Assembly: GCF_009768975.1 (NCBI RefSeq)
Contig: NZ_CP035733.1
Location: 2,524,001-2,588,000, forward strand
DNA: 64,000 bases
Reading direction: 5' to 3'
Source: Sphingorhabdus lacus
Lineage (GTDB): Bacteria > Pseudomonadota > Alphaproteobacteria > Sphingomonadales > Sphingomonadaceae
How positions within the stretch are numbered: position 1 is the first letter of the stretch; each line of letters opens with the position of its first letter. Made by a program: the position numbers and the translations under genes. Shown piece by piece: positions 1 to 9,144 of the stretch. The notes beneath the pieces were generated by a model. That model did not search any database and was not told the DNA's origin. It worked only from the letters and a program-made list of their open reading frames with translations.

Positions 1-1798
1 AGTCGATATAGTCCCGCAGGTCGGCCAGGTCCCAGTCATCAAAGACATGGACGCCCGGTTGACGCGGTGGGGCAGGCTTCAGGCTTTCGTCGATTTCAAA
101 CCCATTGGCACGCGCTTCATCCAGCGTCGCCAAAGGCTTGGCGGTCTTACCGGCACGCGCATCGCGGATATGGCTATATTCGGCACGCGTTTCGGCAACG
201 AATTTGTCGGCCATGGTGTCGCTGACAAGAGTTCCGGCAACACCCACCGCGCGGGAGGCATCGAGAACATGAATGACCGGACCGGAATAGACCGGCTCGA
301 TACGCAGCGCGGTGTGGGTCTTGGACGTGGTCGCCCCGCCGATCATCAGCGGCATGGTCATACCCGCCTTTTGCATTTCCTCGGCGACCGTGACCATCTC
401 GTCCAGCGACGGCGTGATAAGCCCTGAAAGACCGATCATATCGGCGTCATTTTCGACCGCGGCTTTCAGGATTTCTGACCAGGGAACCATGACGCCCAGG
501 TCCACAATCTCGAACCCGTTGCACTGCAGGACGACGCCGACGATATTTTTGCCGATATCATGGACGTCACCCTTTACGGTCGCCATGACGATCTTGCCCT
601 TGCCCTTGGAATTCTCGTCCTTCTCGGCCTCGATATAAGGGAAAAGATGCGCCACAGCCTTTTTCATGACGCGCGCCGATTTGACGACCTGCGGCAGGAA
701 CATTTTGCCGGAACCGAACAGATCGCCGACAACATTCATGCCGTCCATCAATGGGCCTTCGATGACCTCGATCGGGCGGCCACCGGCCTGTTTGATGGCC
801 AGACGCGCCTCTTCGGTGTCGTCAACGATATGGGCGTCGATCCCTTTGACCAGTGCATGTTCGAGCCGCTTTGTAACCGGCCAACCGCGCCATTCGGCCT
901 CGGCTTTTTCCTGCGCCACATCGGTGCCGCGGTATTTTTCGGCCAGAGAGATCAGCCGCTCGGTCGCATCGGCATCACGGTTGAGAATGACATCCTCACA
1001 CGCAACACGAAGCTCGGGGTCAATATCATCATAAATGTCGAGCTGGCCGGCATTGACAATCGCCATGTCCAGTCCGGCCGGGATCGCGTGGTAGAGAAAG
1101 ATCGAATGCATTGCCCGGCGGACAGGCTCGTTACCCCGGAAGGAGAAGGAAAGGTTCGAAAGACCGCCCGAATAATGGGCGTGCGGGCACAAGACCCGCA
1201 GCTCTTTGACTGCTTCGATGAAGTCGACACCGTAATTATTATGCTCTTCGATACCGGTGGCGACAGCAAAGATATTGGGGTCGAAAATGATGTCCTCGGG
1301 CGGAAAGCCGGTGCCGACCAATAGCTCATAGGCACGCTTGCAGATTTCGACTTTTCGTTCCTTGGTATCTGCTTGGCCCTTTTCATCAAAGGCCATCACC
1401 ACAACTGCGGCGCCATAGGCCATGCACAGACGCGCATGCTGCAGGAACTGCTCTTCGCCCTCTTTCATTGAAATCGAATTTACGATGGGCTTGCCCGAAA
1501 CGCATTTGAGACCCGCCTCGATCACACTCCATTTTGAACTGTCGATCATCAGCGGCACGCGCGCAATGTCAGGTTCGGCTGCGATCCGCTTGATAAACGT
1601 CGTCATCGCTTCATGCGCGTCGAGCAGACCTTCATCCATATTGATGTCAATAATCTGGGCACCATTTTCGACCTGATCGCGCGCCACTTCGACGGCGGCT
1701 TCATAATCGCCAGCGAGGATCAATTTCTTGAACTTGGCGCTGCCAGTAACATTTGTGCGTTCGCCGATATTGACGAACCGGGAGGAGGACGGGGTCAT
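1..1798 (-). CDS. metH: Methionine synthase, cobalamin-dependent, folate/B12 part (3' end outside window)
   Basis: This chain carries the folate- and cobalamin-dependent half of methionine synthase, which moves the methyl group of 5-methyl-THF to homocysteine through B12. Translation from the ATG at 1798 starts directly in the pterin-binding domain ([13 protein letters not shown], about residues 7-19). The cobalamin motif GDVHDIGKN lies near residues 410-418, with the B12-ligand His at 413. The window ends at the DLRDYID linker that opens the AdoMet reactivation domain, so that domain is off-window. It has no homocysteine domain of its own; that domain is the separate gene just upstream (1814-2860), 15 bp away in the same operon. 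Confidence 0.95.
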   Translation of the reverse strand, partial: MTPSSSRFVNIGERTNVTGSAKFKKLILAGDYEAAVEVARDQVENGAQIIDINMDEGLLDAHEAMTTFIKRIAAEPDIARVPLMIDSSKWSVIEAGLKCVSGKPIVNSISMKEGEEQFLQHARLCMAYGAAVVVMAFDEKGQADTKERKVEICKRAYELLVGTGFPPEDIIFDPNIFAVATGIEEHNNYGVDFIEAVKELRVLCPHAHYSGGLSNLSFSFRGNEPVRRAMHSIFLYHAIPAGLDMAIVNAGQLDIYDDIDPELRVACEDVILNRDADATERLISLAEKYRGTDVAQEKAEAEWRGWPVTKRLEHALVKGIDAHIVDDTEEARLAIKQAGGRPIEVIEGPLMDGMNVVGDLFGSGKMFLPQVVKSARVMKKAVAHLFPYIEAEKDENSKGKGKIVMATVKGDVHDIGKNIVGVVLQCNGFEIVDLGVMVPWSEILKAAVENDADMIGLSGLITPSLDEMVTVAEEMQKAGMTMPLMIGGATTSKTHTALRIEPVYSGPVIHVLDASRAVGVAGTLVSDTMADKFVAETRAEYSHIRDARAGKTAKPLATLDEARANGFEIDESLKPAPPRQPGVHVFDDWDLADLRDYID

Positions 1799-1813
1799 GA
1801 TTTCTTTTCTAGT

Positions 1814-2860
1814 TCAAGCGGCCATGATGAAGGGTTCGAGACCAGCTAATCTGGTCAAGACAGGGGGCTGTGGAATGTGTCTTGGCGCACGGTCTTCGAC
1901 GGCCTTGGCTATGGCAGCAATGTGCGCGGGCGTTGTGCCGCAACATCCGCCCACCACATTGACCAGACCGTCGTCAAGCCATGCTTCGATCAAGGTCGCG
2001 GTTTCGGCGGGAAGCTCGTCATATTGACCAAGCTCGTTCGGCAATCCCGCATTGGGATAAGCCATGATAAGCGCGTCTGCCTGCTTTGCCAGTGCCGCCA
2101 AATGCGGTCGTAACAAGTCGGCGCCGAAAGAGCAGTTCAAGCCGACTGTCAGCGGCTTTACATGCCGGATCGCCGCCCAGAAGGCTTCGACCGTATGGCC
2201 GGAAAGGTTGCGGCCCGCCATATCGGTGATAGTCATCGAGATCATCAAGGGGACATCGCGGCCGCAGGCGTCGGCGGCCTCCTGCGCCGCCATTGCGGCA
2301 CATTTGGCGTTCAATGTATCAAATATTGTTTCAATCAACAGGAAATCGACACCGCCTTCAATCAAGGCATCGCACTGCTCGCGATAGACATTTCTCAGAT
2401 AGTCGAAATCAATCTCCCGAAATCCGGGGTCATTAACATCGGGCGACAGCGATAACGTCTTGTTCGTCGGCCCGATCGAACCGGCTACGAATCGGCGCTT
2501 GCCATCCCTTACTTCAAATTCGTCGCAGCACGCTCGCGCCAGCTTTGCTGATTCAAGGTTCAGTTCCCGCACCAGATGTTCGCAGCCATAATCTGCCATG
2601 CTGATCTGGGTTGCACTGAAGGTATTGGTTTCGATCATGTCGGCACCAGCTTCCAGATAGGCGCTATGAATCGCCTTAACGATGTCGGGGCGGGTTATCG
2701 ATAGCAGATCATTATTACCCTTCTGATCGTGCGTTAGTTCAAGATTGCCCCGGTAATCCGCTTCAGTAAGCTTGTAACCCTGGATGGCTGTTCCATAGCC
2801 GCCATCAAAAACGAGTATCCGCTTGTCCGCCCGTGCGCGGAATGCATCACGCGCGCTCAT
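1814..2860 (-). CDS. metH: Homocysteine-binding methionine synthase subunit (split MetH N-terminal domain)
   Basis: A 348-residue homocysteine S-methyltransferase domain that supplies the zinc and homocysteine site of methionine synthase. The three zinc cysteines of the family are visible: Cys243 in GLNCSFG and Cys306-Cys307 in VGGCCGTT. A longer open frame begins at 2989, but the ATG at 2860 overlaps the metF stop as ATGA, and the conserved sequence starts there. With the downstream cobalamin chain it makes a MetH split over two polypeptides. Single-domain members can instead be betaine- or S-methylmethionine-type enzymes; the operon context makes the split MetH reading much more likely. Confidence 0.93.
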   Translation of the reverse strand: MSARDAFRARADKRILVFDGGYGTAIQGYKLTEADYRGNLELTHDQKGNNDLLSITRPDIVKAIHSAYLEAGADMIETNTFSATQISMADYGCEHLVRELNLESAKLARACCDEFEVRDGKRRFVAGSIGPTNKTLSLSPDVNDPGFREIDFDYLRNVYREQCDALIEGGVDFLLIETIFDTLNAKCAAMAAQEAADACGRDVPLMISMTITDMAGRNLSGHTVEAFWAAIRHVKPLTVGLNCSFGADLLRPHLAALAKQADALIMAYPNAGLPNELGQYDELPAETATLIEAWLDDGLVNVVGGCCGTTPAHIAAIAKAVEDRAPRHIPQPPVLTRLAGLEPFIMAA

Positions 2861-3798
2861 GCCGCCTTCTCCTGCGCTGCAGACACCGGACGTTTTCCAA
2901 GCAGATGGCAGATTGCGTAGGACAATTCCGCACGATTGAGCGTGTAAAAGTGGAAATCGCGAACCCCGCCGGCATATAAGCGGCGGCACATTTCGGCCGC
3001 GATGGTCGCGGCGACTAACTGACGGGCGGGCGGATGGTCGTCCAACCCTTCAAACAAATGCGCCATCCATGCAGGTATCGCGGTTCCGGTCATGTTGGAC
3101 ATGCGGGTGATTGCCGCAAAATTGGATACTGGCATGATACCGGGCACTATCTCTGCGGTGATTCCTGCTGCGGCAACAGCGTCGCGGAATCGGAAAAAGG
3201 TTTCTGGTTCAAAGAAGAATTGGGTGATCGCCCGGCTGGCACCTGCATCCAACTTACGCTTCAGGAAATCGATATCGGTCGCGGCCGAAGCGGCTTCCGG
3301 GTGTGTTTCTGGATAAGCGCTGACGGAAATTTCGAACGGATGAATTTTTTGCAGGCCTTCGACAAGTTCCGCTGCGCTGGCATAGCCATCCGGATAAGGC
3401 GTGAATCTTCCATCTGCCGTCGGCGAATCCCCACGCAGAGCTACGATATGGCGTACTCCTGCTTCCCAATAGGCATGGGCAACTTCGGCTATCTCGCTTT
3501 TGGTTGCCTCGACGCATGTCAAATGGGCAGCAGCAGGAATGCTTGTTTCACGGGCGATGCGTGCAACCGTGCTGTGGGTGCGCTCCCGAGTTGAACCCCC
3601 GGCACCGTAGGTCACCGACACAAAACGCGGGGCCAGCGGCGCCAAAGTTACGACCGAGTCCCACAGCTGTTCTTCCATCTTTTCTGTTTTTGGTGGAAAA
3701 AATTCGAAACTGATTTCACAATCGCCGGGCAGACCCGCAAAAAGAGGGTCCGCCAGCGCACGGCTAGCTTCCTGCATCTGCGCAAGAGGGAAAATCAT
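2857..3798 (-). CDS. metF: 5,10-methylenetetrahydrofolate reductase
   Basis: Reduces 5,10-methylene-THF to 5-methyl-THF, the methyl donor for the MetH chains encoded next in the operon. The 313-residue product has the MetF TIM-barrel signatures: FEFFPPKTEKM near residue 30, SVTYGAGGSTRERT near 60 and ITQFFFEPETF near 190. Size is normal for the family. Both ends show ATGA overlaps (3795-3798 with the regulator gene, 2857-2860 with the homocysteine-binding subunit), so the four genes are probably translated as one coupled operon from the promoter at about 4784-4812. Confidence 0.96.
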   Translation of the reverse strand: MIFPLAQMQEASRALADPLFAGLPGDCEISFEFFPPKTEKMEEQLWDSVVTLAPLAPRFVSVTYGAGGSTRERTHSTVARIARETSIPAAAHLTCVEATKSEIAEVAHAYWEAGVRHIVALRGDSPTADGRFTPYPDGYASAAELVEGLQKIHPFEISVSAYPETHPEAASAATDIDFLKRKLDAGASRAITQFFFEPETFFRFRDAVAAAGITAEIVPGIMPVSNFAAITRMSNMTGTAIPAWMAHLFEGLDDHPPARQLVAATIAAEMCRRLYAGGVRDFHFYTLNRAELSYAICHLLGKRPVSAAQEKAA

Positions 3799-4775
3799 GC
3801 AACTATCCTTAATTTGCTATTCTGTGTGGTTGCAGCCTGTGCCTGTTTCTGGCCCATCCAGACTTTGACCGCGAGCGTGCCGCCATCCAACGCGAGCTGG
3901 TGCGCTAGATGCACATTGTTCGCCTGAAAAGCTTTAACGATAAGATCATCGGCAAAACCAAGTCGGGCATGCGCATGGACGGTGCGCAATTCTTCGCGGT
4001 CGTGCGCTGCAAAGTCGACAATGACGAGACGACCCTTGGGTGCGAGGACCCGGCACGCTTCCGCTATAACTCCTTCAGGGTGCTGCGCATAATGCAAGAC
4101 CTGATGAAAGATGATCGTATCAAACATTGCGTCGTTGAACGGCAGCGCATTGAAATCGCCGAGCATGAAGTCAACATTCGCAGCAACAGCGCTATCCAGA
4201 TTACCCAATTTTGCTCGGGCTATCCGCAACATTTCAGTACTGCTATCCAGCGCCACAAACGATTGTGCATCGCTTGCAAAAAGCTCCATCATGCGACCAG
4301 TGCCGGTACCTACATCTAGCACGCGACCGATCGGAGCAGTTGAAAGAATTCTGTGAATGGCGTTTTCGACTTCTGATTCAGCTACATGTAATGAACGTAG
4401 CGAGTCCCACTCTTCTGCATGTGCCGAAAAATAGGCGGCTGCAGTCGCCGTGCGCGCCGCTCTTACTTCTTCAAGTTTAAGCAGATCGCGCTGAAAGGAC
4501 TTTGCTTGGGTAATATCGACATCTGCAAAGAGCGGAGACAGTCTGCCCTCACTCAAGACACTGCCGGGCCGCATAAACACCCAACTCCCCTCTTTTCGGC
4601 GTTCCAATATTCCGGCCTCGTCCAAAATGCGGATGTGCCGAGAAACACGGGGCTGACTCTGACCCAAAATCTGTACCAATTCACCAACAGAAAGTTCGAG
4701 CCGAAGTATCAAAAACACGATTCGCAACCGCGTCGGATCCGCAAGAGCTCGCATAATGTTAAGTAAATCGATCAC
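3795..4775 (-). CDS. ArsR-family regulator fused to a SAM-dependent methyltransferase (SahR-like)
   Basis: A 326-residue fusion. Residues 1-85 form an ArsR winged helix (LGQSQPRVSRHIRILDEAGILERR), and residues about 115-290 form a class I methyltransferase with the SAM motif VLDVGTGTGRM at 152-162. It heads the metF–metH operon with an ATGA overlap. Fusions of this type beside methionine-cycle genes are known as the SahR group, thought to sense S-adenosylhomocysteine; applying that to this gene is inference. The start is a GTG at 4775, about 8 nt after the -10 box, so the message may be nearly leaderless; an in-frame ATG at 4754 is an alternative. Confidence 0.88.
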   Translation of the reverse strand: MIDLLNIMRALADPTRLRIVFLILRLELSVGELVQILGQSQPRVSRHIRILDEAGILERRKEGSWVFMRPGSVLSEGRLSPLFADVDITQAKSFQRDLLKLEEVRAARTATAAAYFSAHAEEWDSLRSLHVAESEVENAIHRILSTAPIGRVLDVGTGTGRMMELFASDAQSFVALDSSTEMLRIARAKLGNLDSAVAANVDFMLGDFNALPFNDAMFDTIIFHQVLHYAQHPEGVIAEACRVLAPKGRLVIVDFAAHDREELRTVHAHARLGFADDLIVKAFQANNVHLAHQLALDGGTLAVKVWMGQKQAQAATTQNSKLRIVA

Positions 4776-4782
4776 AAGACAG

Positions 4783-4812
4783 GCATATAAAGAAATCTTT
4801 ATATGCTGTCAA
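4783..4812 (-). promoter_or_regulatory. Promoter and overlapping operator of the methionine operon
   Basis: Reading leftwards there is a consensus -35 box TTGACA (4812-4807), a 17-nt spacer and a -10 box TATATG (4789-4784). A perfect inverted repeat with 10-bp arms, GCATATAAAG N4 CTTTATATGC on the plus strand (4783-4806), fills the spacer and -10 box. A dimeric ArsR-type repressor bound there would block RNA polymerase, which suggests autoregulation by the adjacent fusion protein. Confidence 0.75.
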
Positions 4813-5007
4813 TTGGCTCAAATTCGCCATGTTTTCTACCTTAAAGGTAGAGTTTACCCCAAATATAGTGGTGCTCGCCGCACAAGTCGCAAAAACCCGA
4901 TTGCCATGAAAAATTGAAGCGGCTAGAGGAGCAAACCGCAGTCATATTTGCATTCGTGCATTGTGCCTGTCAGGTTTTCAATAAGTTTTGCTAGGGGGTT
5001 TTCCCAA

Positions 5008-5307
5008 ATGAAGAAAATTGCTGTATCTCTCGTTCTCGCCGCTTCGCTCGGCCTGGCTGCATGCTCGGGCGCTGAAGAAGCAACCACCGAAGCTGCTGAC
5101 GCAACCGCAGAAGCAACCACCGAAGCTGCTGACGCTGCTGTAGAAGGCGCTGACGCTGCTGCAACCGACGCTGCTGCCGCAACCGCTGAAACCGCCGACA
5201 AGGCTGGTGAAATGGCTGACGCTGCTGGTGAAGCTGCTGACAAGGCTGGTGAAGCCGCTGCTAAGGCTGGTGAAGCTGCAGACGCTGCTAAGGAAGCTGC
5301 GAAGTAA
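5008..5307 (+). CDS. Small alanine-rich lipoprotein
   Basis: A 99-residue protein with a lipoprotein signal peptide ending in the lipobox LAAC (Cys19). The mature part is almost only Ala, Glu, Asp, Thr, Lys and Gly, in degenerate repeats such as KAGEAADKAGEAA, and should form long amphipathic helices. The start was set at the ATG at 5008 because it has the ribosome site AGGGGG at 4993-4998; a frame opening at 4948 has none and would bury the signal peptide. A strong terminator follows, so this is probably a single-gene transcript. The function is unknown; low-complexity envelope lipoproteins of this kind may be structural. Confidence 0.85.
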   Translation: MKKIAVSLVLAASLGLAACSGAEEATTEAADATAEATTEAADAAVEGADAAATDAAAATAETADKAGEMADAAGEAADKAGEAAAKAGEAADAAKEAAK

Positions 5308-5340
5308 TATCGCACTTTCAGCGCAAGCTGATTTAAAAAA

Positions 5341-5374
5341 GGCCGTCCTGACTTCAGGGCGGCCTTTTTGTTTT
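5341..5374 (+). terminator. Rho-independent terminator
   Basis: A 10-bp GC-rich stem with one G-U pair (5341-5350 with 5355-5364), a 4-nt loop and the tract TTTTTGTTTT. It lies 34 bp after the alanine-rich lipoprotein gene. Confidence 0.9.
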
Positions 5375-5399
5375 GTCCAAATGTCGGTAGATGTTCGAA

Positions 5400-5576
5400 A
5401 TGCCTAAGCGATCATTTGCCCTGTTACTTCTCCTCTGCCTGACGGGCGCTTGTGGAGCGGAACCCGGTGAAACAAACATCGGTGGTGTAACCGCTGACGA
5501 TGCGCGCGCACTCGACGATGCAGCGCAAAAACTCGATAGCGAGAATGAATTAAATGAAACGCGGCAGCGGGATTAA
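5400..5576 (+). CDS. Small lipoprotein of unknown function
   Basis: A 58-residue product beginning MPKRSFALLLLL and ending its signal peptide with the lipobox LTGAC (Cys18). The mature peptide is about 40 residues, acidic and probably helical (ARALDDAAQKLDSENELNE). An ATG three codons upstream (5391) is possible. It lies just after the terminator of the previous lipoprotein gene. No family was recognised. Confidence 0.6.
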   Translation: MPKRSFALLLLLCLTGACGAEPGETNIGGVTADDARALDDAAQKLDSENELNETRQRD

Positions 5577-5641
5577 CTGTTGCCCCTTATACCGAAAAAT
5601 ATATGGAACGACCGCCCACATAAGGGCTGACAACATAACAG

Positions 5642-6799
5642 CTATCGCTGGTGATACGTGGCTACGGACCGCGACACAAATTGCATGAACGCCATCCTCT
5701 CGGGAATAGAGGATGTGGTGCTGCCCATCATTACAGCCACAGCATAGCGGGTGCCGTCGGGTGCGGTCATTATGCCAATGTCATTATAGCCTGTCGACAC
5801 AGGCGAAAGTATCTGCCCAGTCCCCGTTTTATGCAAAAACCGCCAACCTGCAGGCACACCCGCCTTTAAACGGTTTGGACCACTGCTTGTCCGAGACATG
5901 ATGTCGAGGAGCAAACGAGTTGATGTGGCGGACAATAGTTCGCCCTTGGCCAGCTTTCCCAAGGCCCGGACGATTGCTTCAGGGGATGCGCCATCGACAG
6001 GATTAGCCAGATATCGGTCCAGCGCAGCCTTCCGGGTAGCCAGGGGCACGGCATCTCGCGCCACATAGAAACGCCGCCCGATCGCATATTCCTGCTTCCA
6101 TTCCATACCGGCAATGCCACTTTGCAATGCTCTCTCACCCGGACCAAAACGGATAGCGCTTAGCTTCTTCCGGGTCATGAAAGCCCTGACGGCTTGCGGA
6201 CCGCCTGCCGTGCGCAGCAACGAATCGTTGGCAGTGTTATCGCTTGCCGTAATGGCTTGCTCGAGCAAGCTTAAAACCGTTTCCTCGATTTGGCCGTTGG
6301 CAATGACGCGCTCGCGAATGGGCTGATGAAACACGGCCAAGTCATCGGTGGTAATGCGAACACGCTGGTCAAGTTTCAGCTTACCCTGGTCCACGAGATC
6401 CAAAATGGTCATTGCGACCCAGGTTTTCGATACGCTTTGCTGGGGAAACAATTCATCCAGCCTGCGACCAAGTACCCAATCGCCACCGTCGATGCGCATG
6501 ACCGCAACGCCAGTCTTTCCGGGGAATTGGCGCCACTGCTCATGCAGCAAATTTTCGAGACCCTCCGGCGGACGACCGACAGAGGGCCGTGCCACCTCGG
6601 GCATTGCAGGACGCGGCCCGGGCGCAGGTGCGGGACCTGTTGCCGGACGGGTTACGGGTGCCGGAGGCTTTGGAGCAGGTAGAATAGGGCTATCTGGCGC
6701 GACACAAGCGGACATCAGGAAAAGCAAACAAAGAGATGCAATGATCCTTCCGCCCGGTTTGTGACCGAAATGAAAGCGCCCTGTCGAGTGTGATATCAT
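5642..6799 (-). CDS. Class-A beta-lactamase-like serine hydrolase lipoprotein
   Basis: A 385-residue lipoprotein (LMSAC, Cys32) with a proline-rich tether at about 36-75 and a penicillin-binding fold. All active-site boxes are present: SVSK at 122-125, SDN at 186-188 and KTG at 324-326. Glu222 in the GERALQ segment sits about where the class A omega-loop glutamate should be. It could be a true beta-lactamase or a murein-active relative; sequence alone does not decide. The tether suggests anchoring in an envelope membrane. Ribosome site GGAAG precedes the ATG. Confidence 0.85.
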   Translation of the reverse strand: MISHSTGRFHFGHKPGGRIIASLCLLFLMSACVAPDSPILPAPKPPAPVTRPATGPAPAPGPRPAMPEVARPSVGRPPEGLENLLHEQWRQFPGKTGVAVMRIDGGDWVLGRRLDELFPQQSVSKTWVAMTILDLVDQGKLKLDQRVRITTDDLAVFHQPIRERVIANGQIEETVLSLLEQAITASDNTANDSLLRTAGGPQAVRAFMTRKKLSAIRFGPGERALQSGIAGMEWKQEYAIGRRFYVARDAVPLATRKAALDRYLANPVDGASPEAIVRALGKLAKGELLSATSTRLLLDIMSRTSSGPNRLKAGVPAGWRFLHKTGTGQILSPVSTGYNDIGIMTAPDGTRYAVAVMMGSTTSSIPERMAFMQFVSRSVATYHQR

Positions 6800-6994
6800 G
6801 ATCTTCCGTTAGAGCGGAAATCGAGCGCGCGATATGATGCTCTGTTCTATTTGCGACGAACGATTCTGTGTCATCGACGAAAAGCGGCTGAAGCGCCCGG
6901 AAAGGCAATTTCGTCACTATGCAGGATTTACTTGACGTTCCAAGCCGTCCGTAGTTGTCCTGTCATTACAATAAATGGCTATGGGTAGGAATTT

Positions 6995-8557
6995 ATGGAC
7001 AGCATCTTTATCGGCAAAAGTGCAAATGGTCCGGAGGCTCTTAATTTAAAGAGAGCCAACCGCCACGGCTTGATAGCGGGCGCTACAGGCACCGGGAAAA
7101 CCGTCACTCTGCAGGGCCTCGTCGAGGGCTTCTCTGCCGCTGGAGTCCCAACATTTGTCGCTGACGTAAAAGGCGATCTTTCCGGCCTTGCGATGGCAGG
7201 TTCACCGCAAACCAAAACGCATGAAATTTTCGCGGGGCGCGCAGCCGAAATTGGGCAAACCGATTGGGCCTATAAAGACAACCCCACGCAATTCTGGGAT
7301 CTTTTCGGCGAACAGGGCCACCCGATCCGTACAACGGTTTCCGAAATGGGTCCTCTGCTGCTGTCCCGCTTGATGGACTTGAACGAAGTTCAGGAAGGTG
7401 TTTTGACCATAGCCTTTCATGTTGCGGACAAGGACGGTCTGCTCATGCTCGATCTCGACGATCTGCAAGCGATGTTGGTGCATTGCGGAGAGCGGGCAGA
7501 CGAATTGACGCTTGAATATGGAAATATTTCCAAACAGTCTGTCGGCAGCATCCAAAGATCGGTTTTGCAATTGCGCAGCCAAGGCGGAGAACATTTCTTC
7601 GGTGAACCGGCACTTGACCTGATGGACTTTATCAAAACCGACGACTCCGGCCGGGGAATTGTCAATATTCTTGCGGCCGACAAGCTAATGGCCAGCCCGA
7701 AGCTTTATTCGACATTCCTGCTTTGGCTTCTGTCCGAACTGTTCGAAAATTTCCCCGAAGTTGGCGACGCTGACAAGCCCAAAATGGTGTTCTTCTTTGA
7801 TGAAGCGCATCTGTTGTTCAACGACGCGCCGAAAGCGTTGCTCGAGAAAATCGAACAGGTCGTCCGGCTGATCCGCTCCAAAGGAATCGGCGTGTATTTC
7901 ATTACACAGAACCCTATCGATATTCCCGATACTGTGGCCGCACAGCTGAATAATCGTATTCAACACAAACTGAACGCCTTCACACCCCGCGATCAACAAG
8001 CTGTTAAATCGGCTGCGGAAACCTTTCGCCCCAATCCCGACATCGACGTCGCACAGGTCATTACCGAACTGAAAATCGGGGAAGCGCTCGTGTCCTTGCT
8101 GCAACCCGACGGTTCGCCGTCCATTGTGCAAAGGACATTGATCAAGGCACCCGCAAGCCGTGTTGGTCCGTTAACGCCGCAGGAACGCGGCGTCATGATC
8201 CAGACAGATGCTATCGGCGATAAATATGATGCGCTGATCGACCGGGAATCGGCCGAAGAAATTCTCGTTGCCAAGGCCGCACAAGCCTCCGCCGCGGCCG
8301 ATGAAGCAAAAGCGCAGGCCGCAGCGGACAAGGAGGCTGCTCTGGCTGCAAAAGAAAAGGCCAAGGCAGATGCGGCTGCTGCCAAAGAGCTTGCGCGCCA
8401 GCAAGCTGCGGCTGAACGTGAGGCGGCCAAGCCCAGCATGGCGGAAAAAATGGTACAATCAGCTGCCAGATCAGCAGCAACCTCCGTTGGACGTCAGTTG
8501 GCGGGGTCGCTCGGAAAATCGTTGGTGCGCGGCATATTGGGCAGTCTCTTTAAATAA
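6995..8557 (+). CDS. HerA-like ATPase (DUF853 family)
   Basis: A 520-residue P-loop ATPase of the HerA/FtsK-like group known as DUF853. Walker A is GATGTGKT at 29-36 and Walker B is VFFFDEAH, with the acidic pair Asp269-Glu270. Residues about 420-490 are an alanine/lysine/glutamate-rich helix, followed by a short glycine-rich tail. HerA proper works with NurA in end resection, but no nurA is adjacent and the cellular role of DUF853 proteins is not established. It stands alone, convergent with queF. Confidence 0.88.
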   Translation: MDSIFIGKSANGPEALNLKRANRHGLIAGATGTGKTVTLQGLVEGFSAAGVPTFVADVKGDLSGLAMAGSPQTKTHEIFAGRAAEIGQTDWAYKDNPTQFWDLFGEQGHPIRTTVSEMGPLLLSRLMDLNEVQEGVLTIAFHVADKDGLLMLDLDDLQAMLVHCGERADELTLEYGNISKQSVGSIQRSVLQLRSQGGEHFFGEPALDLMDFIKTDDSGRGIVNILAADKLMASPKLYSTFLLWLLSELFENFPEVGDADKPKMVFFFDEAHLLFNDAPKALLEKIEQVVRLIRSKGIGVYFITQNPIDIPDTVAAQLNNRIQHKLNAFTPRDQQAVKSAAETFRPNPDIDVAQVITELKIGEALVSLLQPDGSPSIVQRTLIKAPASRVGPLTPQERGVMIQTDAIGDKYDALIDRESAEEILVAKAAQASAAADEAKAQAAADKEAALAAKEKAKADAAAAKELARQQAAAEREAAKPSMAEKMVQSAARSAATSVGRQLAGSLGKSLVRGILGSLFK

Positions 8558-9016
8558 TCAGCCACGCCCGCGATAGGGTGCTACACCTTGGTCTGGTAGC
8601 CATAATCCCTTGGGAGGCTCGCCGGATTGCCAGAACACGTCGATCGGAATGCCACCACGTGGGTACCAATACCCGCCGATGCGTAGCCAATGGGGCTTCA
8701 TTTCGTTTAAAAGCCGCTGACCAATCCCCACCGTGCAATCTTCATGGAAAGCCGCATGATTGCGAAAGGATCCAAGAAACAATTTGAGGGATTTTGATTC
8801 GACGATTGTCGCATCGGGCGCGTAGTCGATCACAAGATGCGCGAAATCCGGCTGTCCCGTCACGGGGCAAAGGGACGTGAATTCCGGCACCGCAAAACGG
8901 GCAACGTAAAGGGTTCCTGGCCGCGGGTTGGGAACATAGTCCAGATTGGCATCTTCCGGTGAGGATGGCAAATCGCTTTGTTGGCCAAGAAAGGCGGTTT
9001 TAGGTTGTTCGCTCAT
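8558..9016 (-). CDS. queF: NADPH-dependent 7-cyano-7-deazaguanine reductase
   Basis: Reduces preQ0 to preQ1 in queuosine tRNA modification. The 152-residue size is that of the short, unimodular QueF class. The nucleophile Cys50 and acid Asp57 lie in [11 protein letters not shown], the family ESKSLKLF motif starts at Glu73, and FHEDC is at 90-94. The frame is open to 9052, but the conserved protein starts at the ATG at 9016. Other queuosine genes are not in this window. Confidence 0.95.
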   Translation of the reverse strand: MSEQPKTAFLGQQSDLPSSPEDANLDYVPNPRPGTLYVARFAVPEFTSLCPVTGQPDFAHLVIDYAPDATIVESKSLKLFLGSFRNHAAFHEDCTVGIGQRLLNEMKPHWLRIGGYWYPRGGIPIDVFWQSGEPPKGLWLPDQGVAPYRGRG

Positions 9017-9144
9017 AGCGTGCGCATTTATCCGTTTCACCGCAGGATGCAAACAGCTCGTTGGAAAGCGTGCCGTTATTCATCCATCATTCAGCGCCCG
9101 GGGCTGTTTGAACCAGCTTTTATCGGGTTCAGAAAGTCAATAAA

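Noticed and set aside
47-1389. Plus-strand and other-frame reading frames across the metH region
   Set aside because: They are shadows of the minus-strand methionine synthase frame, which has clear domain signatures without interruption.
4776-5007. A SAM or SAH riboswitch upstream of the methionine operon
   Set aside because: The predicted transcript starts only a few bases before the GTG start codon, leaving no room for a leader RNA; the symmetry there fits a protein operator.
4923-5315. A minus-strand alanine/serine-rich frame opposite the small lipoprotein
   Set aside because: It is the mirror of the GCT/GCA-rich repeats; the plus-strand frame has a ribosome site, signal peptide and terminator.
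6690-6917. A 75-codon minus-strand frame over the start of the beta-lactamase-like gene
   Set aside because: It lies in another frame over the signal peptide of a well-supported gene and shows no protein features.
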